NCBI RefSeq assembly: GCF_039522025.1
Contig: NZ_BAAADB010000006.1
Location: 1 to 64,000, forward strand
Length of the DNA stretch: 64,000 nucleotides
Direction of reading: 5' to 3'
From: Deinococcus depolymerans
GTDB lineage: Bacteria > Deinococcota > Deinococci > Deinococcales > Deinococcaceae
A model generated the notes under the pieces. The model saw only the letters and a list, made by a program, of their open reading frames with translations, had not been told where the DNA came from and searched no databases. Shown here in pieces: positions 1-8,308 of this stretch (position 1 is its first letter; each line of letters opens with the position of its first letter). The translations under genes were made by a program, and so were the position numbers.

Positions 1-63
<63 letters not shown>

Positions 64-184
64 CATCTTTCCTATGCGTCTCCTGTCCGCTCACCCGGCC
101 CGCACCCGGAGGTGTGAGGGGCTTGCTTGAGGAGCGCGGTTATTTCGCGTTTCTCTCGCTCTTTCACGCTCGCTTGTCATGCAT

Positions 185-236
<52 letters not shown>

Positions 237-372
237 CACCCCACCGGCAGCCGCGCGCCCCGCCACCCACCCACCCCCGGACCACATCAGGAGAATTCAC
301 GTCCAGCACGGCAGCTCACCCGCACGGTCCCTGACAGGGCCAGGCGACTGGCAGCGGTGACCGGCACGCCCC

Positions 373-424
373 GCTGCGCCCTGATACGGACTCCGACAGA
401 CGGCCGTCCGTATCAGGGCGCAGC
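373..424. repeat. Family A element, minimal palindromic form
   Basis: This is a 52-bp palindrome with 19-bp perfect arms (373-391 and 406-424) around a 14-nt loop. Its centre is CTGATACGGAC...GTCCGTATCAG, the two termini of the family A repeat with the interior lost. The arms extend past the usual termini into matching GCTGCGCC/GGCGCAGC, which other copies lack. It lies between the rRNA promoter and moaDE. Confidence 0.8.
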
Positions 425-473
425 GATCACCGCTCCAGAACCGGCCGTGGGGGCGTGCTAGCCTTCTGGGCAT

Positions 474-1157
474 ATGCAGCTGAATGTGGTGTTTTTCGCC
501 CGCCTGAAGCGGGAAACCGGCGTCGATCACCTGACCCTGGATGTCCCGGACGGCAGTGACGTGCGCGCGGTGGCCGCCGTGATAGAGGCCCGCTACCAGC
601 TCAGCCTGAAAGGCTGCATGGTCGCCGTGAACGAGGCCTACGCCACGCCGGACACCGTGCTGACCTCCGGCGCGGAGGTCGCGTTCCTGCCGCCCGTGGC
701 CGGCGGGTCAGGCGATCCCGACGCGCAGACCCACTGCGAGATCACGCCCGAGCCGCTGCGCCTCAACACCGCCGACGCCTTCCTGGTCCGTCCGCAGTAC
801 GGCGCGCAGGCGTACTTCGTGGGTACCGTCCGCAGTCCCAACCAGGGCCGCACCGTGGAATACATAGAGTACGAGGGCTACGCCCCCATGGCCCGCAAGG
901 TCATGCAGGAAGCCGCCGACGCCGCCCGCGCACAACACGGCGAGCTGCGCGTCTACCTGCAGCACCGCGTGGGCCGCCTGCTGCCCGGTGAGGCCAGCAT
1001 CCTGATCGGCGTGGCCAGTCCACACCGCCGCGCCGCCCTGGAAGCCTGCGACTTCATCATCGAACACCTGAAAGTCCACGTTCCCGTCTGGAAGCACGAG
1101 GCGGACGAGAACGGCCAGCACTGGGTCGACGGACAGACCGCGCACGACACCCTGTAG
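474..1157 (+). CDS. moaDE: Molybdopterin synthase, MoaD-MoaE fusion
   Basis: This 227-residue protein fuses both subunits of molybdopterin synthase, which converts cyclic pyranopterin monophosphate to molybdopterin. Residues 1-78 are a ubiquitin-like MoaD ending PPVAGG (Gly77-Gly78). Residues from about 85 onward are MoaE, with the conserved VPVWKHE near the end carrying an active-site lysine. In separate MoaD the terminal glycine carries the thiocarboxylate. Here it is internal (GGSGD), so cleavage after Gly78 or an unusual chemistry is implied. The only family precedent I know is MoaX-type fusions that are cleaved. TAGCCT lies 9 nt before the ATG, suggesting a near-leaderless mRNA. mobA, acting later in the same cofactor pathway, is 11 kb away. 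Confidence 0.93.
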   Translation: MQLNVVFFARLKRETGVDHLTLDVPDGSDVRAVAAVIEARYQLSLKGCMVAVNEAYATPDTVLTSGAEVAFLPPVAGGSGDPDAQTHCEITPEPLRLNTADAFLVRPQYGAQAYFVGTVRSPNQGRTVEYIEYEGYAPMARKVMQEAADAARAQHGELRVYLQHRVGRLLPGEASILIGVASPHRRAALEACDFIIEHLKVHVPVWKHEADENGQHWVDGQTAHDTL

Positions 1158-1277
1158 GCCACCCTGCCGAGGTGTCCTGCCCCGCCTGAACGAGCGGAGC
1201 GGGCACCTGCAGGGAACAGCCGATGGAAGCAGGGCCCCGGGGTGTGCGGCGCCCCGGCGTGCAGCCGAAAACCGCGC

Positions 1278-1976
1278 TCAGGACCGACCGGGGCGCCGCT
1301 CCAGGAACACCGGGGACGGCCCGTGCTCCCGCGCGTGCGCCTCGAAGGTCAGGTAGTAACGGCGGGCGAGCAGCACCATCAGCAGCACCACGGCGCCCAG
1401 CGCCGCCAGCTGCCACCACCCGCCGGGCCCCAGCAGGCTGTTGAACACGGCGTGCAGCGCCACGCTCAGCAGCAGGCCCCGCGCCACCCAGCCGCGCCCA
1501 CGCCGCCAGTGCAGGCCGCCCAGCGCGTACCCCTGCGGCGCACTGAACAGCGCGTGCGCCAGGGTGGCCAGCAGCGCGTGCCACGCGCCCGCCCCGCTCC
1601 CGAACCCCAGGGTGTAGGTCAGGTTCTCCATCAGTGCGAAACCCAGCGCGGCCGTCACGGCGTAGACCAGACCGTCCATCGGCTCGTCGAAATCCAGCTC
1701 CGTGACCGCGGTCGTCGCCGCCACGAACTTGAACCCCTCCTCGATCAGGGCCGTCATGAGGACCATCAGCAGGGAGGCCAGCGGCAACGGCGTGGGCAGC
1801 CGCCCCAGACTCGCCTCCAGCGCCGCCGCGATCACCCAGGCCAGCATCCCCCACCCGAACGTGCGGGCCAGCAGCCACAGCGGCTCCGGATGACGGTCGC
1901 GGCGCACGAAGAACCACAACCACGCGAACGTCACCACGACCGATGAGAGCAGCGACAGCGGCAGCGCCCAGGTCAC
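1278..1976 (-). CDS. PrsW-family intramembrane metalloprotease
   Basis: This 232-residue polytopic membrane protein has the PrsW landmarks: FVRRDRHPEP near the N-terminus, the EExxxK-type motif IEEGFKF (Glu79-Glu80), GFALMEN (Glu117-Asn118), a histidine in AHALFS (His141) and a final HAVFN (His175). These polar residues sit in membrane segments and are the presumed metal ligands. Family members cleave membrane substrates such as anti-sigma factors; the substrate here is unknown. A GTG start is chosen because GGAGGGG lies 4-5 nt upstream and the mature-family N-terminus begins there; the frame stays open upstream but would overlap ruvC. It follows ruvC in the same direction with a 23-bp gap. 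Confidence 0.82.
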   Translation of the reverse strand: MTWALPLSLLSSVVVTFAWLWFFVRRDRHPEPLWLLARTFGWGMLAWVIAAALEASLGRLPTPLPLASLLMVLMTALIEEGFKFVAATTAVTELDFDEPMDGLVYAVTAALGFALMENLTYTLGFGSGAGAWHALLATLAHALFSAPQGYALGGLHWRRGRGWVARGLLLSVALHAVFNSLLGPGGWWQLAALGAVVLLMVLLARRYYLTFEAHAREHGPSPVFLERRPGRS

Positions 1977-1999
1977 GTCTCCCCTCCCCCGCCCCGGTC

Positions 2000-2500
2000 C
2001 TAGCGGACCGCGAGGCCCGCAGTCCGCGCCTGCATCGGGGCGCTCGCCAGGTGCGTCAGGGCCAGGGCCAGGGCGTCGGCCGCGTGATTGTTGAACAGTT
2101 CCCGGATGCCCAGGCTGGCCTTGACCATGTAGATCACCTGTTCCTTCTCCGCGCGGCCCGTGCCCACCAGGGAACGCTTGACCTGCATCGGCCCGTAGGT
2201 GTGGACCGGCACGCCCGCCTGCGCGCAGGCCAGCTGCACCACCCCGAACGCCTGCCCCACCTTGAATGCCACGTCCGCCTGCTTGCGCAGGATCTGGTCC
2301 TCGATCGCCACGGCGTCCGGCCGGTACTCCGCGATCAGGCGGCTGACCTCCCCGTGCAGGTACTGCAGGCGGCGCGGCATGATCCAGGCACTCTCGGTCG
2401 TCAGGCACACGTGGTACAGGTGACGGGCCTTGCGGACGTCACCCTCCACTAGCCCGAGGCCTAGGTTCGCGAGTCCGGGGTCGATGCCAAGTACGATCAC
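2000..2500 (-). CDS. ruvC: Crossover junction endodeoxyribonuclease RuvC
   Basis: RuvC resolves Holliday junctions with RuvA and RuvB during recombinational repair. The 166-residue product begins with the hallmark GIDPGLANLG (Asp7), has the second acidic residue in AIEDQ (Glu67), and the C-terminal cluster NNHAADALA (His139, Asp142). The GTG start is favoured over an in-frame GTG 33 nt upstream because the hexamer TATCCT lies 6 nt before it, the leaderless pattern seen throughout this window, and the protein then begins directly at the conserved beta-strand. It is followed by the PrsW-like gene. ruvA and ruvB are not in the window. Confidence 0.95.
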   Translation of the reverse strand: MIVLGIDPGLANLGLGLVEGDVRKARHLYHVCLTTESAWIMPRRLQYLHGEVSRLIAEYRPDAVAIEDQILRKQADVAFKVGQAFGVVQLACAQAGVPVHTYGPMQVKRSLVGTGRAEKEQVIYMVKASLGIRELFNNHAADALALALTHLASAPMQARTAGLAVR

Positions 2501-2534
2501 CTCCCCAGGATACGCGATCGCGCCGCACCGCACA

Positions 2535-2560
2535 GGAAAAATCCCCGCCAGCGCGGGGAC
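2535..2560 (-). terminator. Intrinsic terminator of the minD-minE operon
   Basis: On the minus strand, the arms TCCCCGC and GCGGGGA with loop GCTG are followed directly by TTTTT, a textbook rho-independent terminator. It lies downstream of minE and the family A repeats, just before the ruvC promoter. Confidence 0.85.
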
Positions 2561-2565
2561 CCGGA

Positions 2566-2670
2566 TTCATACTCCGGTTGAATGGGTTGCAATCTCCTTC
2601 AATCCGGGCGGACGCGCAGAGCGGCGGCGCAGAGCGAGCAGCAGAGAAACGCCCCTCCGGGCGTGGCGTT
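2566..2670 (+). repeat. Family A element, truncated at its right end
   Basis: It begins ATACTCCGGTTGAATGG, has the first hairpin (TTGAATGG / CCTTCAATCC) and the middle module up to GGCGTGGCGTT. It stops where a second, complete copy starts, and its right-hand palindrome (normally GACAGATCGG...) is missing. Confidence 0.75.
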
Positions 2671-2809
2671 ATACGGACTCCGATTGAATGGCCTGTCAAG
2701 CCATTCAATCCGGGCTGATACGAGTGGGAGAGAAACGGGTTCCGGACGTGGAGTTGACAGATCGGTGGTGTTCCGATCTGTCAACGAAACAAACGGCAGT
2801 CCGTATCAG
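2671..2809 (+). repeat. Family A element, complete reference copy
   Basis: Its structure from left to right: terminus ATACGGACTCCG; hairpin 1 with arms GATTGAATGGC and GCCATTCAATC; middle module with TTCCGGACGTGGAG; hairpin 2 with 12-nt arms TTGACAGATCGG and CCGATCTGTCAA around loop TGGTGTT; then ACGAAACAAACGG; and the right terminus, which inverts the left one (CAGTCCGTAT). It ends 4 bp before the minE stop codon. No coding potential is evident. Confidence 0.85.
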
Positions 2810-2813
2810 AGGT

Positions 2814-3074
2814 TCAGCGGTTCCGTTCGGCCGCGCGGCCCGGCGAGTCCTCGTCCAGCGGGATGTTCGCCATCAGGACCACCATGTCGCCCCGCTGCTC
2901 GATCTCCACGGAACTGTTCCCGGTCGGGAAGTACCGCTTGACGACCTCCAGCAGGTCGTTGCGCAGCGCGTCCACCTTGCCGGGCGGAATCTGCGCGCGG
3001 TCGTACGCCAGCACCAGTTCCAGACGGTCTTTCAGCGTCTCCTTGCTGCGGCCGCGTTTCATCCAGGAGAACAT
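2814..3074 (-). CDS. minE: Cell division topological specificity factor MinE
   Basis: This 86-residue protein has the MinE layout: an N-terminal membrane/MinD-binding helix (MFSWMKRGRSKETLKDRL), then the topological specificity domain (VLAYDRAQIPPGK, LRNDLLEVVKRYF). MinE displaces MinD from the membrane at midcell so that division is blocked only at the poles. It starts one base after the minD stop, so the two genes are co-transcribed. MinC is not adjacent. The downstream end abuts a repeat element. Confidence 0.95.
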   Translation of the reverse strand: MFSWMKRGRSKETLKDRLELVLAYDRAQIPPGKVDALRNDLLEVVKRYFPTGNSSVEIEQRGDMVVLMANIPLDEDSPGRAAERNR

Positions 3075-3075
3075 C

Positions 3076-3876
3076 TCAGGCCCCCCCGAACAGTCGGCGC
3101 AGCGCCGCCAGGAACCCCTTGTCCTCCTCGAACTTCGGGTACGGCACGTCCTCGCCCTTCAGGCGGCGTGCGGTCGCCATGAACGCCTCGCCCGCCTTCG
3201 TCTTGCCCAGCACCGCCGGCTCACCGACGTTCGTGGACACGATGATGCCCTCGTCCTCCGGCACGATCCCGATCGGCTTGACCCCCAGGATGTCCAGGAT
3301 GTCCGCCTCCGAGAGCATGTTCCCGCTCGCCACCATCTTGGGCCGCAGGCGGTTGATGACCAGCCGGATCTCACTGACCTGCTGCGCCTCCAGCAGCCCG
3401 ATGATGCGGTCCGCGTCACGCACGCTGGACACCTCCGGGTTCACGACCACCAGCGCCCCCTCCGCCGGGGCGGCCGCCGTGCGGAACCCCGACTCGATGC
3501 CCGCCGGGGAATCGATCAGGATCCGGTCGAACCCCTCGGTCTCGATCAGGTCCCGCACCACGCCCTTGAACACCTCCGGATCCAGCGCGTCCTTGTCGCG
3601 CGTCTGACTGGCCGGCAGCAGGAACAGGTTCTCCACCCGCTTGTCCCGGATCAGCGCCTGAGACATGCGGCACTTGCCTTCCAGCACGTCCACCAGATCG
3701 AACACCACCCGCGACTCCAGCCCCATCACCACATCCAGGTTCCGCAGGCCCACATCCACGTCGATGACCGCGACCTTCTCGCCCAGTTTCGCGAGTGCCG
3801 CTCCTATGTTCGCGGTGGTCGTGGTTTTACCCACGCCCCCCTTGCCGGACGTGACCACAATAACCTTGGCATTCAT
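3076..3876 (-). CDS. minD: Septum site-determining ATPase MinD
   Basis: This 266-residue ParA/MinD-type ATPase has the deviant Walker A GKGGVGKT at residues 11-18, with the signature lysine at the second position (SGKGG). The C-terminal 15 or so residues (GFLAALRRLFGG) form an amphipathic membrane-targeting helix. MinD recruits MinC and MinE to the membrane to position the division site. TACACT lies 8 nt before the ATG, consistent with leaderless transcription. It is first in a two-gene operon with minE, which ends at the terminator near 2540. Confidence 0.97.
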   Translation of the reverse strand: MNAKVIVVTSGKGGVGKTTTTANIGAALAKLGEKVAVIDVDVGLRNLDVVMGLESRVVFDLVDVLEGKCRMSQALIRDKRVENLFLLPASQTRDKDALDPEVFKGVVRDLIETEGFDRILIDSPAGIESGFRTAAAPAEGALVVVNPEVSSVRDADRIIGLLEAQQVSEIRLVINRLRPKMVASGNMLSEADILDILGVKPIGIVPEDEGIIVSTNVGEPAVLGKTKAGEAFMATARRLKGEDVPYPKFEEDKGFLAALRRLFGGA

Positions 3877-4025
3877 GTGCAGGCAGTGTACAGCCCAACC
3901 CTGAGAGACGCGCCCGCGAGTGACAGACTGACCGCAGAACAGGTACCTGCTACCGGGCCGGGCGTGTCAAGCGAATCCGAGCCGCATTCCCTTGCAACGC
4001 TTGGTAGTTTCCGTGCGGAGGAATC

Positions 4026-5888
4026 ATGAAACTCAACCGCTCTGCCCTGGCCCTGCTCCCACTGACCGCCGCTCTGGCCGCCTGCAACCCCACTCCGACA
4101 CCTGCCGCGCCGGACCCCATGGCTCCCTTCACCGGTCAGACCCTGGGCTGGGCCGCGTGCGACGCCACCATCCTGGGCAGCGACAACGCCGACCTGTTCA
4201 GCGAACTGGGCAGCCGCCTGCAGTGCGCCGACATGACCGTTCCGCAGAACTGGGCCAAACCCGACGCCGGCACGCTGAGCGTCTCGCTGATCCGCGTGGC
4301 TGCCAGCGACAGCAAGCAGCGGCAGGGCGCGATCTTCTTCAACCCGGGCGGCCCCGGCGGCGACGGGCTGGCGTTCGCGCCGTTCAACGCCTACTTCTGG
4401 GCCAACGGCGACACCAGCACCACGGGCGGCACCAACCTGAAGAAAATGACCGAGCAGTACGACCTGATCGGCTTCTCGCCCCGTGGCGTGGGAGCCAGCA
4501 GCCGCCTGTACTGCGGCACCAACGAACTGATCGACCCGATCAACCCGCCCGCCGCCGACCGCAGCGACGCCAACGTGAACCGCATGATCCGCGCCGGGAA
4601 ACTGGTCGCGCAGGCCTGCCAGAAAAACCCGCTGACGCCCTTTATCAACACTGACGCCACCGCCCGCGACCTGAACCTGGCGCGGCAACTGCTGGGCGAC
4701 CAGAAACTGAACTACATCGGGTACTCGTACGGCACGTGGCTGGGCTCCTGGTACGCCAAGACCTTCCCCGAACACACCGGGCGGATGCTGCTGGACGGCA
4801 ACATGTCCTGGAACGAGACCATGCAGGACGCGTTCGGCCTGCAACCCGCCGCCTTCGAACGGGACTTCCGGGACTCTGCCGCGCCGTACCTGGCCCGCCA
4901 GAACGCCCTGCTCGGCCTGGGCGATACCGGCGAGAAGGTGTACGCCGCGCAGAACGCCCTGAGCGAACCGCTGCGCAGCATCACCGCCAACAGCACCGCG
5001 GGGCTGATGTACAGCCGCGATCAACTGCCGTTCATCGGCCTGGTCCTGAAACCGGCCGTGGTGGTCGACGGCCTGATCCGCACGCACCCGGACGCCGACC
5101 TGTTCGACCTGCTGAACCTCAGCACCCAGCAGACGTACTTCCCGGACCCCCAGCTGAACGAGACGGGCGTGCAGCTTGCGCAGACCCTGCTGTTCATGCG
5201 GGACGACCTCCTGAACGCGCAGCCCGGCCCTGCCGAACTGGGCAGCTTCGAATCGACCTTCACGGCCATCACCTGCAACGACACCGCCTGGAAGTCCGAC
5301 CTGAGCGCCGCCCGCACCCTGGACGACCGCGAAGCGCGCGGCTACCCCCTGATCGGGGGCGCGTCGGTCAGCAACCCCTGCCTGCAGTGGAAGGGCGGCC
5401 CCAGCGTCCAGCAGCCCAAACTGCCTGCGAACATGCCGCCCGTCCTGATGCTCCAGAACGAACTGGACCCGGCCACGCCGCAGGAAGGCGCGCTGCGCGC
5501 CCTGAACAGCACGCCCAGCGCCCGCATGATCTTCATTGACGACGAACCCCAGCACGCCGCGTTCCCGTACGGCACCGCCTGCGTGGACACGCCCATCACC
5601 GAGTACTTCCTGACCGGCAAGATGCCCGGCGACAAGCTGACCAACTGCAGCGCCCTGCCGCTGCCCGGCGAGAACGCCGTTGTGCCCGTCAAGACACTCA
5701 ACGTGCAGAACGGCGCGCTGTGCGTGGCCACGCCCACCCTGAGCGTCCAGTCCCTGCGGGAGCAGCGTGTCTCGTACGCCCGCGACGAGGCCCGCCGCAT
5801 CATCGAACGGGACGCGCAGCGCATCTTCACCGCGCAGGGTGCCTACGGCCTGCAGGTCAAGCCGCTGACCGTGACCACCTGCCGCTGA
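4026..5888 (+). CDS. Secreted alpha/beta-hydrolase lipoprotein, TAP-like (tripeptidyl aminopeptidase family)
   Basis: This 620-residue protein has a lipoprotein signal peptide with lipobox LAAC (Cys20). The alpha/beta-hydrolase fold shows the oxyanion region FFNPGGPGGDG, the nucleophile elbow GYSYG (Ser234), and the TAP-like C-terminal domain carrying the acid (NELDPATP) and the histidine (DEPQHAAF). Relatives are proline-type exopeptidases that trim peptides outside the cell, so peptide scavenging is likely; the exact substrate is not predictable. GGAGG sits 6 nt before the ATG. It stands alone between divergent minDE and rimO. Confidence 0.85.
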   Translation: MKLNRSALALLPLTAALAACNPTPTPAAPDPMAPFTGQTLGWAACDATILGSDNADLFSELGSRLQCADMTVPQNWAKPDAGTLSVSLIRVAASDSKQRQGAIFFNPGGPGGDGLAFAPFNAYFWANGDTSTTGGTNLKKMTEQYDLIGFSPRGVGASSRLYCGTNELIDPINPPAADRSDANVNRMIRAGKLVAQACQKNPLTPFINTDATARDLNLARQLLGDQKLNYIGYSYGTWLGSWYAKTFPEHTGRMLLDGNMSWNETMQDAFGLQPAAFERDFRDSAAPYLARQNALLGLGDTGEKVYAAQNALSEPLRSITANSTAGLMYSRDQLPFIGLVLKPAVVVDGLIRTHPDADLFDLLNLSTQQTYFPDPQLNETGVQLAQTLLFMRDDLLNAQPGPAELGSFESTFTAITCNDTAWKSDLSAARTLDDREARGYPLIGGASVSNPCLQWKGGPSVQQPKLPANMPPVLMLQNELDPATPQEGALRALNSTPSARMIFIDDEPQHAAFPYGTACVDTPITEYFLTGKMPGDKLTNCSALPLPGENAVVPVKTLNVQNGALCVATPTLSVQSLREQRVSYARDEARRIIERDAQRIFTAQGAYGLQVKPLTVTTCR

Positions 5889-6020
5889 GCCCCTCCTGGG
5901 TCCCTCTTCCGGGGTGATCCTGTAATCCAGTGCGTCGCCCCGCGCAGCCCGTCCCTGTAGAGTGGCGGGCTGAACCTCTGTGCCCCCGGGGTGCTGGGTG
6001 CGGCGCAAGGGAAGGAGTAG

Positions 6021-7514
6021 ATGATGACGGAAGGCAACAGTCCCGCTGTGGCGGGCGCGAAACGGGTGGGGTTCATCAGTCTGGGGTGCCCGAAGGCGCT
6101 GGTGGACAGCGAGCGGATTCTGACGCAGCTGCGGTTCGAGGGCTACGAGGTGGCGGCCAGTTACGAGAACGCGGACGCGGTGATCGTGAACACGTGCGGG
6201 TTCATCACGCCGGCCGTCGAGGAGTCCCTGAGCGCAATCGGTGAGGCGCTGGAGGCGACGGGGAAGGTCATCGTGACCGGGTGCCTGGGCGAGCGGCCGG
6301 AGAAGATCATGGAGCGGCACCCGAAGGTCGCGGCGATCACGGGCAGCGAGGCGGTGGATGACGTGATGGGTCACGTGCGCACGCTGCTGCCCATCGAGAC
6401 GGACGCCTTCACGGGGCTGCTGCCGGTGGCGGCGCCGGGCACGCGGGCGGACGCGGCGCAGCCGCAGCGGGAGGACACCCGGCACGGGGACGTGTTCGCG
6501 CCGAGCGTGAAGCTGACGCCGAAGCACTACGCGTACGTGAAGATCGCGGAGGGCTGCAACCACACGTGTTCGTTCTGCATCATTCCGAAGTTGCGCGGCT
6601 TGCAGGTGTCCCGTGACGCCGGGTCGGTGCTGTACGAGGCGTACCGCCTGATCGCGGGCGGCACGAAGGAACTGATGATCATCTCGCAGGACACGAGTGC
6701 GTACGGGGTGGACGTCCGCTACCGCGAGAGCGAATTCCAGGGTGAGCAGGTCCGCGCGCACCTGACGGACCTGGCCGTGAAACTGGGCGAGATGGGCGCG
6801 TGGGTGCGGATGCATTACGTGTACCCGTACCCGCACGTGGAGAAGATCGTGGAACTGATGGCCCAGGGCAAGATCCTGCCGTACCTGGACGTGCCGCTGC
6901 AGCACGCCAGTCCGAAGATCCTGCGGTCCATGCGCCGCCCCGGTGCGGGCAAGCAGCTGGACACCATCCGCCGCTGGCGGGAGATCTGCCCGGAACTCGT
7001 GATCCGCTCCACGTTCATCGTGGGCTTCCCCGGTGAGACGGAGGCGGACTTCCAGGAGTTGCTGCAGTTCCTGGAGGACGCCCGCCTGGACCGCGTGGGC
7101 GCGTTCACGTACAGCGACGTGGACGAGGCCGACGCGAACAAGCTGGAGGGCGCCGTGCCGCAGGACGTGAAGGAGGAGCGCCTGAGCCGCTTCATGGAGG
7201 TCGCGCAGCGCATCAGCGCCGAGCGGCTGGCCGAGAAGGTCGGCACGGTCATGGACGTGATCGTGGACGAGTTCAACGACGACGAGGACGACGCGCCGGG
7301 CACGAAACTGATCGGCCGGACGAAGGGGGACGCGCCGGGCATCGACGGGCAGGTGTACCTGTTCGCCGGTGACTTCGCCGGAACCGTGAAGATCGGGGAC
7401 ATCGTGCGCGTACGGATCGAGGACAGCGACGAGTACGACCTGTACGGCGAGGTCGTGGAGACGCCCGCCTGGAAGCCCAACGTGCCGCAGCTGGGGCATT
7501 TCGGGAAGCACTGA
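6021..7514 (+). CDS. rimO: Ribosomal protein uS12 methylthiotransferase RimO
   Basis: RimO is a radical-SAM enzyme that adds a methylthio group to an aspartate of ribosomal protein S12. The 497-residue protein has the UPF0004 domain with Cys23, Cys59 and Cys88 ([22 protein letters not shown]), the radical-SAM CxxxCxxC (Cys179, Cys183, Cys186 in CNHTCSFC), and a C-terminal TRAM domain. [11 protein letters not shown] distinguishes RimO from MiaB. GGAAGGAG precedes tandem ATGATG; the first is used here. An extension of about 60 residues with acidic stretches (DEFNDDEDD) lies in the TRAM region. The TGA stop is the first three bases of a family A repeat. Confidence 0.95.
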   Translation: MMTEGNSPAVAGAKRVGFISLGCPKALVDSERILTQLRFEGYEVAASYENADAVIVNTCGFITPAVEESLSAIGEALEATGKVIVTGCLGERPEKIMERHPKVAAITGSEAVDDVMGHVRTLLPIETDAFTGLLPVAAPGTRADAAQPQREDTRHGDVFAPSVKLTPKHYAYVKIAEGCNHTCSFCIIPKLRGLQVSRDAGSVLYEAYRLIAGGTKELMIISQDTSAYGVDVRYRESEFQGEQVRAHLTDLAVKLGEMGAWVRMHYVYPYPHVEKIVELMAQGKILPYLDVPLQHASPKILRSMRRPGAGKQLDTIRRWREICPELVIRSTFIVGFPGETEADFQELLQFLEDARLDRVGAFTYSDVDEADANKLEGAVPQDVKEERLSRFMEVAQRISAERLAEKVGTVMDVIVDEFNDDEDDAPGTKLIGRTKGDAPGIDGQVYLFAGDFAGTVKIGDIVRVRIEDSDEYDLYGEVVETPAWKPNVPQLGHFGKH

Positions 7515-7646
7515 TCAGACTCCGATGGAATGGTTTGCGAACCATTCCATCCGAGCGAAGCGAGTGGGAGCAACGCGGGTTCCGGACGTGGAGTTGGCAG
7601 ATCGGTGCCCTTCCGATCTGTCAACGCAACAGACGGAATCCGTAGG
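7512..7646 (+). repeat. Family A element, complete, overlapping the rimO stop
   Basis: It begins TGATCAGACTCCGATGGAATGG, where TGA is the rimO stop codon. Hairpin 1 arms are GATGGAATGGTT and AACCATTCCATC. Hairpin 2 arms are GGCAGATCGG and CCGATCTGTC with a variant loop TGCCCTT. It ends AACAGACGGAATCCGTAG. Confidence 0.83.
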
Positions 7647-7743
7647 GCGCAGCGGTCACTGATGGGTGGCGGGTGTCCTGGGAACGGGGCGCCCGCCATT
7701 CCCCTGCCTGAAAGCTCACGTGCGTGCGTGCCAGACTGGGTGC

Positions 7744-8253
7744 ATGGTTCGCCTGTACTTCAACCGCTCGGGGCGGCAGCCTTCGACGTGGCTGCTGGAC
7801 GTGCCGATCTTCACGGTCTGCCCGGCGTGCGGGTTCGTGCCGCACGAGGCGCGGCGGTACGTGGGGAGCCGGTACGGGCACGTGGGCGGCTTCACCTGCG
7901 GGGGGTGCGGGGCGCGCGTGACGATCCTGGACGGTGACTGCCGCCCCCCGGTGCGGTTCGTGGCGGACGTGCCGGGGAAACCCACGCGGTCGTTCGTGTT
8001 CGAGGACGTGTACCGCCTGAACTGGGTGGACCTGACGCGCGCCGGGACGCTGACCCGCACACTGCTGATCCCGCCGGGCGGGAAGGGGGACGTGGAGTTC
8101 GAGGCGGCGCTGGCCGCCGTGCAGGGCGAGGTGGCCCGCCTGGACCTTCCGCTCGTCCCGGCCCCGCTGCCTGAGGGGGTGTCCTGGGTGCCGGAGCCGT
8201 TGCGGGCGTGGCTGGACGCGCTGTTCACGCTGGACGGCCCCCCGGCCGGGTAG
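7744..8253 (+). CDS. Uncharacterised zinc-ribbon protein
   Basis: This 169-residue protein has no function I can assign. The N-terminal third contains two Cys pairs, CPAC (Cys26, Cys29) and CGGC (Cys52, Cys55), a probable zinc ribbon that could bind a macromolecule or be purely structural. The remainder is a mixed alpha/beta region with no recognised motif. The ATG is chosen because CAGACT lies 6 nt upstream (leaderless pattern); the open frame extends further but into a repeat-flanked spacer. It is followed 55 bp later by the prepilin peptidase gene, which has its own -10. Confidence 0.7.
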   Translation: MVRLYFNRSGRQPSTWLLDVPIFTVCPACGFVPHEARRYVGSRYGHVGGFTCGGCGARVTILDGDCRPPVRFVADVPGKPTRSFVFEDVYRLNWVDLTRAGTLTRTLLIPPGGKGDVEFEAALAAVQGEVARLDLPLVPAPLPEGVSWVPEPLRAWLDALFTLDGPPAG

Positions 8254-8308
8254 GGGCCGGGCAGGTGAAGGCAAGACGTCTGTGAGAGTTGTTGCCTACA
8301 CTGCCGGG

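Noticed and set aside
3873..7511. Very long minus-strand open frame opposite the TAP hydrolase and rimO
   Set aside because: It is antisense to two clear genes. Its translation is His/Arg/Val/Gln-rich with no domains, a typical high-G+C shadow frame.
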